A stretch of DNA of 64,000 bases, from NCBI RefSeq assembly GCF_035920365.1, contig NZ_CP109150.1:5332001-5396000 (forward strand). The letters are read 5' to 3'. The translations under genes were made by a program, and so were the position numbers. This DNA comes from Micromonospora sp. NBC_01740. GTDB taxonomy: Bacteria; Actinomycetota; Actinomycetes; Mycobacteriales; Micromonosporaceae. Below are positions 52,007-61,064 of this stretch, piece by piece (position 1 is the stretch's first letter; each line of letters starts with the position of its first letter). The notes beneath the pieces were generated by a model. The model had not been told where the DNA came from. It was given only the letters and a program-made list of their open reading frames with translations, and did not search any database.

Positions 52007-53122
52007 CTACAGCGCCTTCTCGTAGAAGGTGTACCCGTGCAGCGGCCGGCCGCCCGACGCCCGGTACTGCGCGGCCGAGGCCGGGTTGTCGCGGCCGACG
52101 TAGGTGCTGCGCAGCGTGGTGTACCCGCCGGCGTGCAGGTTGCGGCGCAGCGCGGCGGAGAGCAGCCGCTGGTATCCGCGCCCCTGGTACTCGGGCAGCA
52201 CGCCCTTGACGATCAGCACCGCCTCCCGCCGGTACCGGCGGCGGACCGCCAGCAGCCGGAGCTGGTGGAGCAGGTTGAGGTCGCCCCGGACCCGGACGAC
52301 GAACTCGCTGATGTCCGGCGCGCAGAGCACGAACGCCACGGGCCGCCCGGCCCTGGTCAGGTAGAGCAGCAGCGACTCGTCCAGCAGGTACGCGAGCCCG
52401 TCGGTCTGCCGGCGCAGCTGCGCGGCGGAGATCTCGGTGTAGTAGCCGAGCTGGGCGAAGGACGCGTTGAGCATCCCGCGCAGCAGTTCGAGCTGCTCGG
52501 CGAGGCGCCGGACGTCGCCCCGGTGCACCCGCAGCTCCGCGCCGTCGGGGTCGGTGCCGGGCTGGTCGGTGCCAGGTTCGTCGGCGCCGGGCTCGTCGTC
52601 GCCGGCGGGGACCGGGCAGATCCAGGTGTCCGACTCGAACCGCCGCCGGAACCCGTACGACTCGTAGGCGGTCACGTACCGGGGCGGGTTCCAGGCGCTG
52701 TCGATGAAGCCCCGGTCGGCGTACCCGGAGGTGATGACGCCGCCCGCCTGGTTGGGCAGCAACGCCACCGGCCCGAAGAGCGCGTCCCGGTCGCCGGCGG
52801 CGCGGGCGGCCGCGACGATCGCCTCGAACAGCGGTCGCGCCGCCGCCTCGGTGAACTCGGTGAGCCCGAAGAGCTGACACCGCCGGCCGAGCTTGGCGTC
52901 GAGGGCGGCGTCGGTGTGCAGGGTGGTGCGCCCGACGACCGCACCGGTTCCGCCGTCGCGCAGCACGTACATCGGCACGCCGTCGCGCCACCACCGCCGT
53001 ACCTGCTGGCGCGAGGGCGGCACGAAGCGCGGCTCACCGGCGTACACCCGGTCGGTGAGCGCCAGGAACTCGCGCAGGCCGCGCCGGTCGACGACCCGCT
53101 CCAGGCCGCGCGGGGCGGTCAT
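52007..53122 (-). CDS. GNAT-like acyltransferase family protein
   Basis: A 371-aa protein with a C-terminal GNAT-like region (about 245-371): ISEFVVRVRGDLNLL, then the acetyl-CoA loop-like GVLPEYQGRGYQRLLSAALRR and the tail AQYRASGGRPLHGYTFYEKAL. The N-terminal half, with PNQAGGVITSGYADRGF and PRYVTAYESYGF, resembles the large GNAT-like proteins annotated as N-acetyltransferases of unknown substrate. Linker 195-215 is acidic, with repeated PGTDQPGTD. ATG 53122 overlaps the preceding gene by 4 nt. It may acylate a small molecule made by the operon. Confidence 0.78.
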   Translation of the reverse strand: MTAPRGLERVVDRRGLREFLALTDRVYAGEPRFVPPSRQQVRRWWRDGVPMYVLRDGGTGAVVGRTTLHTDAALDAKLGRRCQLFGLTEFTEAAARPLFEAIVAAARAAGDRDALFGPVALLPNQAGGVITSGYADRGFIDSAWNPPRYVTAYESYGFRRRFESDTWICPVPAGDDEPGADEPGTDQPGTDPDGAELRVHRGDVRRLAEQLELLRGMLNASFAQLGYYTEISAAQLRRQTDGLAYLLDESLLLYLTRAGRPVAFVLCAPDISEFVVRVRGDLNLLHQLRLLAVRRRYRREAVLIVKGVLPEYQGRGYQRLLSAALRRNLHAGGYTTLRSTYVGRDNPASAAQYRASGGRPLHGYTFYEKAL

Positions 53123-53559
53123 CGCCGCACCGCCGGCCCCACCGTCTCCGAGCCCAGCGGAGTGAACGTCTCGATGTGCCCCAACTCGGTGGACTCGGCC
53201 CGCCACAGGCCGTTGGAGTAGCCGTCGGGTTCGGCGGTGAAGAGCCGGATGAAGCCCGCGGTGGCGTTGCGGTCGCCGTCGGTGAGCCAGACCATCAGCT
53301 TGCGGTGGTGGCGGGAGCGGGCGAAGCGCATCAGTGCCTCGCGGTCGGTGAAGAACGCGACGGTGCCGAGGGTGAACGGGAACTCCCAGTACACCCGGTG
53401 CCAGCGGTATCCGGACATGCGGCGCATGTCGCGGACCATCCGGCGCCAGGCCGGAAAGAGCCGCAGGATCGCCAGCGGCCCGCGGTAGCGGGTGGCGCCG
53501 AAGAACATGGCGCCGGCCTGGGCCCGCGCGGGGGCGCGGGAGAAGTCACGGGTACGCAT
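53119..53559 (-). CDS. Small protein, possibly dimeric alpha/beta-barrel (CrtA/DUF3291-like)
   Basis: A 146-aa protein lacking a signal peptide. The order of segments RRMVRDMRRMSGYRWHRVYW, EFPFTLGTVAFFTDREALMRFARS and HHRKLMVWLTDGDRNATAGFIRLF recalls spheroidene-monooxygenase-like or DUF3291-type alpha/beta barrels. This is a weak resemblance and not a firm call. It starts 3 nt after the PaaK-like gene and overlaps the GNAT-like gene by 4 nt, so it is certainly part of the operon. Confidence 0.7.
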   Translation of the reverse strand: MRTRDFSRAPARAQAGAMFFGATRYRGPLAILRLFPAWRRMVRDMRRMSGYRWHRVYWEFPFTLGTVAFFTDREALMRFARSRHHRKLMVWLTDGDRNATAGFIRLFTAEPDGYSNGLWRAESTELGHIETFTPLGSETVGPAVRR

Positions 53560-53562
53560 CGC

Positions 53563-55143
53563 TCAGCCCTTCAGGTAGACGTTCTTGATCTTCTGCTGTC
53601 CGGCGAACGGGCCGGCGTCCGGTTCGTGCAGCTCGATGCGGAGATCACCGGCCGTCGGGTCCTCGGTCAGCGACTGCGCGAAGTCGCGGGAGACGGCCGC
53701 CAGGTGTCCGCGTACCCCGCTGCGGCAGGCGGCGGCGAGAGCCTCGCGGTCCGACCCGGACAGTGGGCGGCGCAGTTCCAGGTGGACCACGGGCCGGGTC
53801 TCCAGCGCGGCGTCCTCGGCCAGCGACAGGCAGAACCGGCTGATCTCGGCGGCGTACGGGTTGTCGGCGTAGAGGCCGTACTCCACGTCCTGGGGGTAGA
53901 GGTTGGCGCCCAGGTACGACACCGTCGAGTCGCGCCGGCCGAACAGCAGCAGCACCGGCAGGGTCATCCGCTCGCTGGCCAGCGCCGCGCGGCACTCGGC
54001 CCAGCGCCGCGGGTCGCCGCGGACCAGGTCGAGGATCCGTCGGTACCCGACGAGCAGCGCCTCGTCGCCGACGTTGTACCGCAGCCGTGGTTGCAGGACG
54101 TCGGGTCCGGTGATCGTGCAGAGCAGTTCCCGGCGCTCGTTGGTCTCCAGGTAGGTGGCCAGCGGGTTGTACTGGAACGCCATCGGCAACCGCTGCTCGT
54201 CGGCGCCGAGCAGTGCCGCCCGCAGCTCGGGGTCGTCACGCAGGCGCCGCCGCAGCCACACGGTGAACCGGGTCTCCGCGCCGATGCCGATGGTCAGGTC
54301 CGAAGCGCCGTACGCCGACCGGACCCGCAGGAACCGTTCCTCCAGGTAGGCGCGCAACGCCTCCGTCATCGCCTCTCCCCCGCAGCTGGCGAAGATGCGG
54401 TGGCGCGACCAGTCGAAGCCCTCGGCGTCGAGCCGGTCGCGCAGGTGCTTGAGGAACGGCGGGTACGCGGTCACCAGGTAGTCGAAGTCCGGGCCGAACT
54501 CGCGAAGCGTGTCGACGATCTTGCCGAGGTCCGGGCCGGTGTTCTTGACCACCGCGATCCGGGCCATCGCGGCGCCGGTCGTCGTCCCGGTCGCCCACGC
54601 GCCCATCGAGTAGGCGTTGATGACGAACGGACGACGCATCGGGAAGACCAGGCTGGTGTAGCCGACGATGTCGCGGTGCACCGCGCGCAGCTCGCGCTCG
54701 CCCCGGGGCCAGTTGAAGGGCCGGCCCGACGAGCCGGCCGACTCGTCGACCACCACGCCCCGCTCCGGCAGTCGTCCGCCCCGGCAGCGCCGGGCCGCGT
54801 CGAAGGGGACGACGTAGCTCACCTTGTCGGTCTCCGGGAAGTCCCGCAGCCGGCGGCGGGCCCCGGCCGGCCGGGCGCGCAGGAAGGCGCGGTACGCCGG
54901 GACGTCCAGCGCGGCGAGCGCACAACCGGCGCGCGCGTTCGCCGCCGCGAGCACGTCCAGCGCCCGGTGGTGCCGCCGGGCCGACCACCGCCACGAGGCG
55001 GGATGGCTGCCGGCGAGCCGCACCGCCGCCCCGATCAACCGACCGGAGATCGTCAGACGTACCCGGCGCCAGCGCTCGCCGGCCGTCAGACGTGGTGCCG
55101 TGAGAAAGGACGGATCAGCGTATCGATGCAGCGTCTCGGCCAT
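53563..55143 (-). CDS. PaaK/CapK-like adenylate-forming enzyme (phenylacetate-CoA ligase family)
   Basis: A 526-aa ANL-superfamily protein of the PaaK/CapK/F390-synthetase type. The ATP-binding signature is VVDESAGSSGRPFNWPRG (SSGTTG-like), then a SCGGEAMTEALRAYL strand, the YGASDLTIG adenine-binding motif, and DVLQPRLRYNVGDEALLVGYRR as the hinge region. These enzymes activate a carboxylate to an acyl-AMP and pass it to CoA or another nucleophile. ATG 55143 has GAGG upstream. It leads the tightly packed four-gene operon reading left. The carboxylic acid is unknown; an aryl or amino acid is typical. Confidence 0.83.
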   Translation of the reverse strand: MAETLHRYADPSFLTAPRLTAGERWRRVRLTISGRLIGAAVRLAGSHPASWRWSARRHHRALDVLAAANARAGCALAALDVPAYRAFLRARPAGARRRLRDFPETDKVSYVVPFDAARRCRGGRLPERGVVVDESAGSSGRPFNWPRGERELRAVHRDIVGYTSLVFPMRRPFVINAYSMGAWATGTTTGAAMARIAVVKNTGPDLGKIVDTLREFGPDFDYLVTAYPPFLKHLRDRLDAEGFDWSRHRIFASCGGEAMTEALRAYLEERFLRVRSAYGASDLTIGIGAETRFTVWLRRRLRDDPELRAALLGADEQRLPMAFQYNPLATYLETNERRELLCTITGPDVLQPRLRYNVGDEALLVGYRRILDLVRGDPRRWAECRAALASERMTLPVLLLFGRRDSTVSYLGANLYPQDVEYGLYADNPYAAEISRFCLSLAEDAALETRPVVHLELRRPLSGSDREALAAACRSGVRGHLAAVSRDFAQSLTEDPTAGDLRIELHEPDAGPFAGQQKIKNVYLKG

Positions 55144-55237
55144 GTCAGAATCCTCGGCGCCGCCGACCGAGGATGCCTGAGCTGTCGCACCGGTCGGCGC
55201 TGAGTACCCGCACCCAGCTCGATCCGGGTGCCGGCCC

Positions 55238-56053
55238 CTACCCGAGGTGGGTGCAGTGGGCGACCGTGGCGTCGTCCGGGACCGGCGCATCGGGGCCACC
55301 GCGGGCGCGGTCCTCGGCCTGCCGGACGCGGCGGATGATCTCGGCCGGGCCGTGCGCGCCGAGCAGGTCCGCCACGCCGGACCAGTCGGTCAGGCCGTAC
55401 GGGCTGACGATGCGGCTCGCGCCGTTGCTGAGCAGCGCGACGCCGTTGAGGTCGTCGAGGGGCCGGCTGCCGGTCACCGCCTCCTCCGCCGCGCGCGGAT
55501 CGTCCTTGGCGATCCAGTAGCCGCCCGGCTGGTTCCGACGCGCCCGCAGCGCCTCCACGCAGGAGTCCCGGATGCGGTCGTACTCCCGGGTTCCCCTGGG
55601 GACGCCGTCCAGGGGCGCCGAGCAGACCCGCCTGGCGGTGACCTCGCGCTCGTCGGTGCGGACCTGCGGGCCGCCGCGGACCTGGTCGAGGACGAGGAAG
55701 GAGTCCGCGAGCAGGAGGTGGTCCAGGCGACCCCGGTGCGCGCGGACGATCACCACGGTCGCCTGCGGGCTGCCGGGGTTCGTGAGGTCGCAGGTGTCGC
55801 GGTGCTCGGCGGCTGTCTCGTCGATCGCGCTGGCGAGGATCGCCGCGAGGTGCCGCCCGTCGTCGCGCGACAGCCGGCCGAGCAGCGCGCCGCCGAGGCG
55901 GTGCGTGTACCAGGCGACACCGTGGGAGCAGATCGACTCCGTGCCCGGGATGCCGGCGCCGTCCAGCAGCACGGCGGCGCCGGGGACCGCGCCGACGAAG
56001 TCCTCGTTCGGCCTGCCGGCCCTACCGGCGCTGGTCGCCATGCTGACGTGCAC
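55238..56053 (-). CDS. PP2C-like serine/threonine phosphatase-fold protein
   Basis: A 271-aa protein resembling the PP2C fold. The N-terminus has GRAGRPNEDFVGAVPGAAVLLDGAG (NEDF and DGAG resembling the metal-binding Asp strands), then ATVVIVRAHRGRLDHLLLADSFLVL, and NGVALLSNGASRIVSPYG. A C-terminal PDDATVAH motif resembles the PP2C DDxT. GTG 56053 has GGAGGAG eight bases upstream and is therefore preferred to the ATG four codons later. Its substrates are unknown. It is upstream of the PaaK-like operon on the same strand, separated by 94 nt. Confidence 0.75.
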   Translation of the reverse strand: MHVSMATSAGRAGRPNEDFVGAVPGAAVLLDGAGIPGTESICSHGVAWYTHRLGGALLGRLSRDDGRHLAAILASAIDETAAEHRDTCDLTNPGSPQATVVIVRAHRGRLDHLLLADSFLVLDQVRGGPQVRTDEREVTARRVCSAPLDGVPRGTREYDRIRDSCVEALRARRNQPGGYWIAKDDPRAAEEAVTGSRPLDDLNGVALLSNGASRIVSPYGLTDWSGVADLLGAHGPAEIIRRVRQAEDRARGGPDAPVPDDATVAHCTHLG

Positions 56054-56130
56054 TCGCGGGCTCCTCCCGGTCGCGCGGCCCGCCGTCGCGCCGCTGAGCG
56101 TCGCCGGTCAGGGACGGGAAAGAGAACCGG

Positions 56131-56883
56131 TCACCGGGCCAGTCGCTGCGAGATCCAGTCGGCCGCCTGCTCGACCGCCCGCCGGGACTCGTCGGTGTGG
56201 TCCAGCATGTCGAACCCGTGCTGCCCGCCCGGTACGTCGATCACCTCCACCCGTACGCCGGCGTCGCCCGCCGCGTCGAGGAACGCCGCGACCGTCTCGG
56301 CCATCTCCTCCCCTTCCCGGCCGACCCGGGTGATCAGCAGCGGAGGTACGGGCCCACCCGCCGCGCCGATCGCCGCGCCCGGCGCGAAGCGCGGGTCGAC
56401 GCCCCAACCCGGCAGCGGCGCGAGGACGGGGTACGTCAGTGCCACCGCTCGCAGCCAGGAAGGCCGGTCCCGCAGCCAGTCCGTGCTCAGCAGTCCCCCG
56501 CCGGAGAAGAACCACAGGGCGATCCGCCCGCCGTCGACGCGCGGGTCGGCGCGGACCCGCTCCACGGCCGAGGCGACGTCGAGGGCGGCGGTCGGGCAGT
56601 CGGTGACGGGGCCCTGCGGACCGACGACGACGCGCATCCGGTGCTCGACGGTGACGGCCAGGAGACCGAGGTCGGCGAGAAGGCAGCCGTAGCCGCGGAA
56701 GACCGGCCAGTCGCGGGGACCCTGGTGCGGGCCGGGTGGCAGCGGTCCACCGTGGACGAGGACCACGGCGGGGTGCGGACCGCCGCCCTCCGGCACGTAC
56801 CAGTCGAGATTCGCCTCCCGCTCGGGCTGGCGTGCCGTCGGCGTCAGCACGAAGGGGCGAAGGAAGCTCGGCGTCTCGTCCAT
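56131..56883 (-). CDS. Alpha/beta hydrolase (dienelactone hydrolase/esterase-like)
   Basis: A 250-aa cytosolic alpha/beta-hydrolase. The oxyanion motif is AVVLVHGGPLPPG, the nucleophile elbow LWFFSGGGLLST (GxSxG read as FSGGG, with the Ser offset), and the catalytic His lies in VPGGQHGFDMLDH. Helix-cap and lid segments are short. Its substrate is unknown. ATG 56883 gives a normal start; the ribosome site is weak. It stands alone upstream of the PP2C-like gene on the same strand. Confidence 0.78.
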   Translation of the reverse strand: MDETPSFLRPFVLTPTARQPEREANLDWYVPEGGGPHPAVVLVHGGPLPPGPHQGPRDWPVFRGYGCLLADLGLLAVTVEHRMRVVVGPQGPVTDCPTAALDVASAVERVRADPRVDGGRIALWFFSGGGLLSTDWLRDRPSWLRAVALTYPVLAPLPGWGVDPRFAPGAAIGAAGGPVPPLLITRVGREGEEMAETVAAFLDAAGDAGVRVEVIDVPGGQHGFDMLDHTDESRRAVEQAADWISQRLAR

Positions 56884-57010
56884 GATCACAGTCTGGCACG
56901 GCTCGGCCACTCTGTGGTGCCCCTGCCGAGCGTCGCACCGTCGACCGCCCGCTGGCACCCACGCGCCGAGGCGGTCCCCGCGAGGCGTACGGCGGCCGTT
57001 GCCGTCCGGC

Positions 57011-57556
57011 TCAGGCCCCGGTGCCGGGCGGCGGCAGCGGCAGCTCGACGGCGTCCACCGTCGCGACCCGCACGGCCGAATGCGCCGGCGGCAGCTTGTC
57101 GGCTCGCGGCGAACGACTGTGCACCCGGCCCCGGCCGGTCGGATCCGGCCGCCCGCTCACCTCGCAGGCCACCATCAGGATCGGCGCGGGCGGGGCGGTG
57201 AACCGGCCGGCACCCCAGCGCACCCAGAGCGGGATCCGCCCCGCGTCGGCCTCGGCGAGCAACTTCTCCCAGGTGCGGCGGCGCGTACCGTGATCGACCT
57301 CGACGACGACCGGCGGTCCGTGCGGGCGGGCACAGGCCACGTCGAGCACCGACTGCTGCGCGGACATCGGCGGCGGCAGCGGCAACACGCTGGACGCCCG
57401 CCGGTAGACCCGCCAGCCCTGCTCCCCCGCCCAGCCGACCACCGCGTCGATCAGCCGGGCGGTGACCTGGTCCGTGGTCAGGTCGGTGAAGGTGACCGCG
57501 TCGAGCCGCTCGGCCAGCGACGCCGCCAGCCGCTCCCCGTCCTCGCCGACCGCCAC
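57011..57556 (-). CDS. Hypothetical protein, possible nuclease-like fold
   Basis: A 181-aa cytosolic protein without a recognised family. It has a helical N-terminus (RLAASLAERLDAVTFTDL), then a beta-rich stretch with VLDVACARPHGPPVVVEVDHG and ARIPLWVRWGAGRF. The pattern ...D...(E/D)xD...W is reminiscent of PD-(D/E)xK-like folds, but this is weak. GTG 57556 is the only good start; no strong ribosome site precedes it. It is divergent from the MBL gene across 145 bp. Confidence 0.62.
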   Translation of the reverse strand: MAVGEDGERLAASLAERLDAVTFTDLTTDQVTARLIDAVVGWAGEQGWRVYRRASSVLPLPPPMSAQQSVLDVACARPHGPPVVVEVDHGTRRRTWEKLLAEADAGRIPLWVRWGAGRFTAPPAPILMVACEVSGRPDPTGRGRVHSRSPRADKLPPAHSAVRVATVDAVELPLPPPGTGA

Positions 57557-57701
57557 CGCCGCAGGGTAACCGGCGCGGCGGGGCGTTCCCGCAACCGGGG
57601 CGACCCCTCCGTCGCCTACCGGGTTCTGCCTGCGGCAGATCCGGCCACCGAGGCAGACCCGTGGGCAGCCCTTCCGGCGCGGGTGGTGCTACAAGGGAGC
57701 G

Positions 57702-58343
57702 ATGGAGCTGACCAAGTACGGCCACGCCTGCGTCCGACTGGAGAAGGCGGGGCGTGCGCTCGTCATCGACCCCGGCGCGATGACGCCCGAGCCCGAGGCG
57801 TTGGCGGACGTGGAGGCGGTGCTCATCACCCACGAACACTTCGATCACTTCGAGCCCGACCGGCTGCACGCGGCCGTCGCGGTCGATCCCGCTCTGGCCG
57901 TCTACACCTGTCCGGGTGTCGCCCGGCACCTGACGGGCCTGGAGGATCGGGTCCACGTGGTCCGCGAGGGCGACGTGCTGCACGTGGCGGGCTTCCGGGT
58001 ACGGGTGGTCGGGGAGAAACACCACCGCAGCCACCCCGACGTCCCGCCCGTGGACAACGTCGGCTTCCTGATCGACGAGGAGGTCTTCCATCCCGGTGAC
58101 GCGCTGACCGTCGTGGACGTGCCCACGCTGCTCGTGCCCGGCCAGGCGCCGTGGATGACCGTCCCCGACCTGATCGAGCACCTACGCCGGACGGCACCCC
58201 GGCGCGCCTACGCCATCCACGACGGCCTCCTCAACGACTGGGGCCTGCGGGTGCTCGACGGCGTTCTGCGGAGCGAGGCCGACCGCCTGGGCGCCGACAT
58301 CCGCCGCCTGCGACCCGGGGAGCGTGTCCACCTCGTCGGTTGA
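57702..58343 (+). CDS. Metallo-beta-lactamase-fold hydrolase (UlaG-like)
   Basis: A 213-aa MBL-fold protein. Metal ligands are visible in the HACVRL start, the core HEHFDHF motif (HxHxDH) in ITHEHFDH, later His and Asp in FHPGDAL, and a C-terminal His in AIHDGL. This resembles the YtkL/UlaG-type metal-dependent hydrolases rather than beta-lactamases. GGGAGC precedes ATG 57702. No pathway is suggested by the neighbours. Confidence 0.88.
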   Translation: MELTKYGHACVRLEKAGRALVIDPGAMTPEPEALADVEAVLITHEHFDHFEPDRLHAAVAVDPALAVYTCPGVARHLTGLEDRVHVVREGDVLHVAGFRVRVVGEKHHRSHPDVPPVDNVGFLIDEEVFHPGDALTVVDVPTLLVPGQAPWMTVPDLIEHLRRTAPRRAYAIHDGLLNDWGLRVLDGVLRSEADRLGADIRRLRPGERVHLVG

Positions 58344-58378
58344 CCGTACGCTCGTCGGCCGAGCCGGGTCGTCCGTCC

Positions 58379-59347
58379 TCATGCGGTGGCGAAGCGGACG
58401 ACCTGGGCGACCTCCCGCATCCGCAGCCCTTCGTAGAGCCGGCGTGGCACCGGGTATCCGCCGTCGCCGCGCGGGCCGACCACCGCCTGGGTGGCGCCGA
58501 GGTCACGTGCCGCCCGCAGGATCTCGGCGCACACGGCGCGCCCCAGTCCACGCCCGGCGTGGTGCGGCCCGGTCCCGACCGGCTCGAACAAGACCGACCC
58601 CGACTCCGCGTCGAGCCATCCCAGACCGAAGGCGGCCAGCGATCCGTCAGCTGCCACGGCGACCATGTCCAGCTCCCCGCGGTAGACCGGAGTGGCCGTC
58701 ACCGCCAGGTGTCTGTCGATCGAGTAGCTCGAGCTGCCCTCATCGCCGGTCACCGGAAGGCCGAGCATGCGCCTGATGCGTGCCGGGTCCCAGCAGCGAC
58801 GGTGCACCTCGACCCGAGCCGCCAGCTCGTCGGGACGGACGGCGCGAATCGAGTAGCCGTCGGGGACGGTGTGCGCCTCGAGGTCGGACAGGTCCGCGAG
58901 ACTGCGCCACAGCTGCGCGAACCACGGCCCACCGGACTCGACGAAACCCCGCGCCGACAGCGCGTCGATGAGCTCGGTCTGCTGTAGGGGCACCTCCAGG
59001 CTGACGCGGGGAGCGACCTGTCGTAGCTCGTCGAGCGCGTCCACCAGTTGGCGGGGGGTCATGGTTCGCGGCGACAGGTGGAGCGACGCGTTCGCCGGCT
59101 CCTCGGCCGACGCCGGTAGCCAGATGTCGGCGAAACCCAGCAGGGGGCGGCACCAGGCGAGGGTGCGGTCAGGGGCCGCGCTGCCGTCCCCGTGGGCGTG
59201 GGACCAGGCGACGTTGCCGACGTGCAGCCGCTGCTGCGGGGTCCAGGTTCGCCGGACGCAGGCCAGGCGCGCGGCGAGATCGGCAGTGTCCACCGGCAAA
59301 GTCCGCCAGAGACGCCCCGTCCGGTCAACACGATTACTGCCGGCCAC
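58379..59347 (-). CDS. GNAT N-acetyltransferase
   Basis: A 322-aa protein with two GNAT-like halves. The second half (about 165-322) is a clear acetyltransferase domain with GYSIRAVRPDELAARVEVHRRCW, LDMVAVAADGSLAAFGLGWLD, and the acetyl-CoA loop GPHHAGRGLGRAVCAEILRAARD. The first half lacks the loop and may be structural. The start is uncertain; GTG 59347 is the first in frame. It stands alone near the family-10-like glycosidase gene on the same strand. Confidence 0.83.
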   Translation of the reverse strand: MAGSNRVDRTGRLWRTLPVDTADLAARLACVRRTWTPQQRLHVGNVAWSHAHGDGSAAPDRTLAWCRPLLGFADIWLPASAEEPANASLHLSPRTMTPRQLVDALDELRQVAPRVSLEVPLQQTELIDALSARGFVESGGPWFAQLWRSLADLSDLEAHTVPDGYSIRAVRPDELAARVEVHRRCWDPARIRRMLGLPVTGDEGSSSYSIDRHLAVTATPVYRGELDMVAVAADGSLAAFGLGWLDAESGSVLFEPVGTGPHHAGRGLGRAVCAEILRAARDLGATQAVVGPRGDGGYPVPRRLYEGLRMREVAQVVRFATA

Positions 59348-59399
59348 CCCGTCGCGGTCCGTCCGGGCCGGGCGCCGCGGGCGAGCCTGGAAACCCCTC

Positions 59400-61064
59400 C
59401 TACCGCGCCGCGACGGCCACCGGTGCGCTGAGGCGGCCCTCGTTGCCGCTGCGGTCCAGGCCGGAGACGCAGTAGGACAGCGGACGGTCGGCCGGGGCGG
59501 TGCGGTCGATCCAGCCGGTGCCCCGGGCGATGCCGACGAGCCGGGCCGTGTCGCCGTCGACGCGGTAGACGGCGAAGCTCGCGGCGCCGTCCCCGCGCCA
59601 GGTCAGCGTCACCCCGCCAACGCCCGCACGCCGCGCCCCGGTGACCGTGGGGGCGGCCGGCGGCGTCGCCGGTAGCTGTGCCATCACGGGCACCAGCGCC
59701 GGCCCGGCGTAGTGGGCCGCGCGGTACCGGCTGACCGCGCCGAGCTTGTCGGCGCGTACCTGCCTGGCGCTGAAGTGCACGCTTCCGCTCGCGCCGTGCC
59801 GGCGGTTGAGGGCGAGTTGACGGTCCAACTCGGCCGGATCGCGCCAGGCGCCGCGCTCGCCCACCCGGTAGTCGGCCTGGCCGATGTAGAGCTGCACCCG
59901 GGTGCCCCGCACCGTGGCCGCCCACCACGGCAGCAGCTTGGCGTAGTCGGCCTTGTCGAAACCGATGTGCCAGTACAGCTGCGGCACGACGTAGTCCAGC
60001 CACTGCCGCCGTACCCAGAGTCGGGTGTCGGCGTAGATGTCGTCGTAGCTCTGCAACCCCGCGGTCGCCGAGCCGGCCGGGTCGGTGCGCTCGTTGCGCC
60101 AGATGCCGAACGGGCTGATACCGAACTTGACCCAGGGCTTGATCGCCTTGATCCGCTCGCTCATCTCGCGGACCAGCGTGTTCACGTTGTCCCGGCGCCA
60201 GGCGTGCTTGTCGGCGAACCCCCGGCCGTAACGGGCGAACGTCGCGTCGTCCGGGAAGTCCTGCCCGGCCTCCGGGTACGGGTAGAAGAAGTCGTCGAAG
60301 TGCACCCCGTCGACGTCGTACCGCTGGACCGCCTCCAGCATCGAGTCCTCGACGAACGTTCGCGCCTCGGGGATGCCGGGGTTGAAGTAGAGGCGGCTGC
60401 CGGGCCGGTCGGCGCTGGGGTAGGTCACCACCCAGTCGCGGTGCCGCCGCAGCGGGTGCGTCGGCGCGAGCCGGTCCAGCCTCGGGCCGGGCCCGCCCAC
60501 CGTGGCCGGCTGCCCGCCCCGGTACGGGTTGAACCAGGCGTGGAACTCCAGGTTGCGGGCGTGCGCCTCGGCGACCATGAACTCCATCGGGTCCCAGCCC
60601 GGGTCGCGGCCGTCGCGGCGCCCGGTCAGCCACTCCGACCACGGCGCGTACGCCGACGGCCAGAGTGCGTCCCCGCTCGGCCGCACGTGCACGAAGACCG
60701 CGTTGTGGTGGTGCCGCACCGCCAGGTCCAGCCAGCCCCGGAACTCGGCCCGCGCCGCCTCGGGCGACAGCCCCCGCCGGCTCGGCCAGTCGATGTTGTT
60801 GACCGTCGTGATCCACATGCCCCGCAGCTCGCGGGGCGCCTCGGCCGGTCGACCGGCGCAGGCGGGGGTGCGATCCGCCGGGGCGGCCCCGAAGGGGGTC
60901 ACGGCGCCCCGCTCCGACAGGCCGGGTCCACCGGCGACCCCGTCCCGCAGCGACCAGGCGCCGAGGGCGACCGCCACGGCGAGCGCGGCGACCACCGCGA
61001 CGAATGCCTGGGTACGACGGCGGCGGGCGGGCGAGTCGGCGGCGCGCATCGCTTCAGTCTGCAC
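59400..61064 (-). CDS. Secreted family-10-like glycoside hydrolase (GHL10/DUF187)
   Basis: A 554-aa exported protein. After a leader with RRRRTQ and a hydrophobic core (about 15-35), the barrel domain carries RGMWITTVNNIDWPSRRG, VFVHVRPSGDALWPSAY, FHAWFNPYRGG and the acidic active-site segment YDVDGVHFDDFFYPYP, then LDYVVPQLYWHIGF. A short fibronectin-III-like domain (about 470-554) ends the protein. Such GHL10 enzymes act on carbohydrate polymers, probably peptidoglycan or related glycans. GTG 61064 has GGAGG seven bases upstream, better than the later ATG. Confidence 0.88.
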   Translation of the reverse strand: MQTEAMRAADSPARRRRTQAFVAVVAALAVAVALGAWSLRDGVAGGPGLSERGAVTPFGAAPADRTPACAGRPAEAPRELRGMWITTVNNIDWPSRRGLSPEAARAEFRGWLDLAVRHHHNAVFVHVRPSGDALWPSAYAPWSEWLTGRRDGRDPGWDPMEFMVAEAHARNLEFHAWFNPYRGGQPATVGGPGPRLDRLAPTHPLRRHRDWVVTYPSADRPGSRLYFNPGIPEARTFVEDSMLEAVQRYDVDGVHFDDFFYPYPEAGQDFPDDATFARYGRGFADKHAWRRDNVNTLVREMSERIKAIKPWVKFGISPFGIWRNERTDPAGSATAGLQSYDDIYADTRLWVRRQWLDYVVPQLYWHIGFDKADYAKLLPWWAATVRGTRVQLYIGQADYRVGERGAWRDPAELDRQLALNRRHGASGSVHFSARQVRADKLGAVSRYRAAHYAGPALVPVMAQLPATPPAAPTVTGARRAGVGGVTLTWRGDGAASFAVYRVDGDTARLVGIARGTGWIDRTAPADRPLSYCVSGLDRSGNEGRLSAPVAVAAR

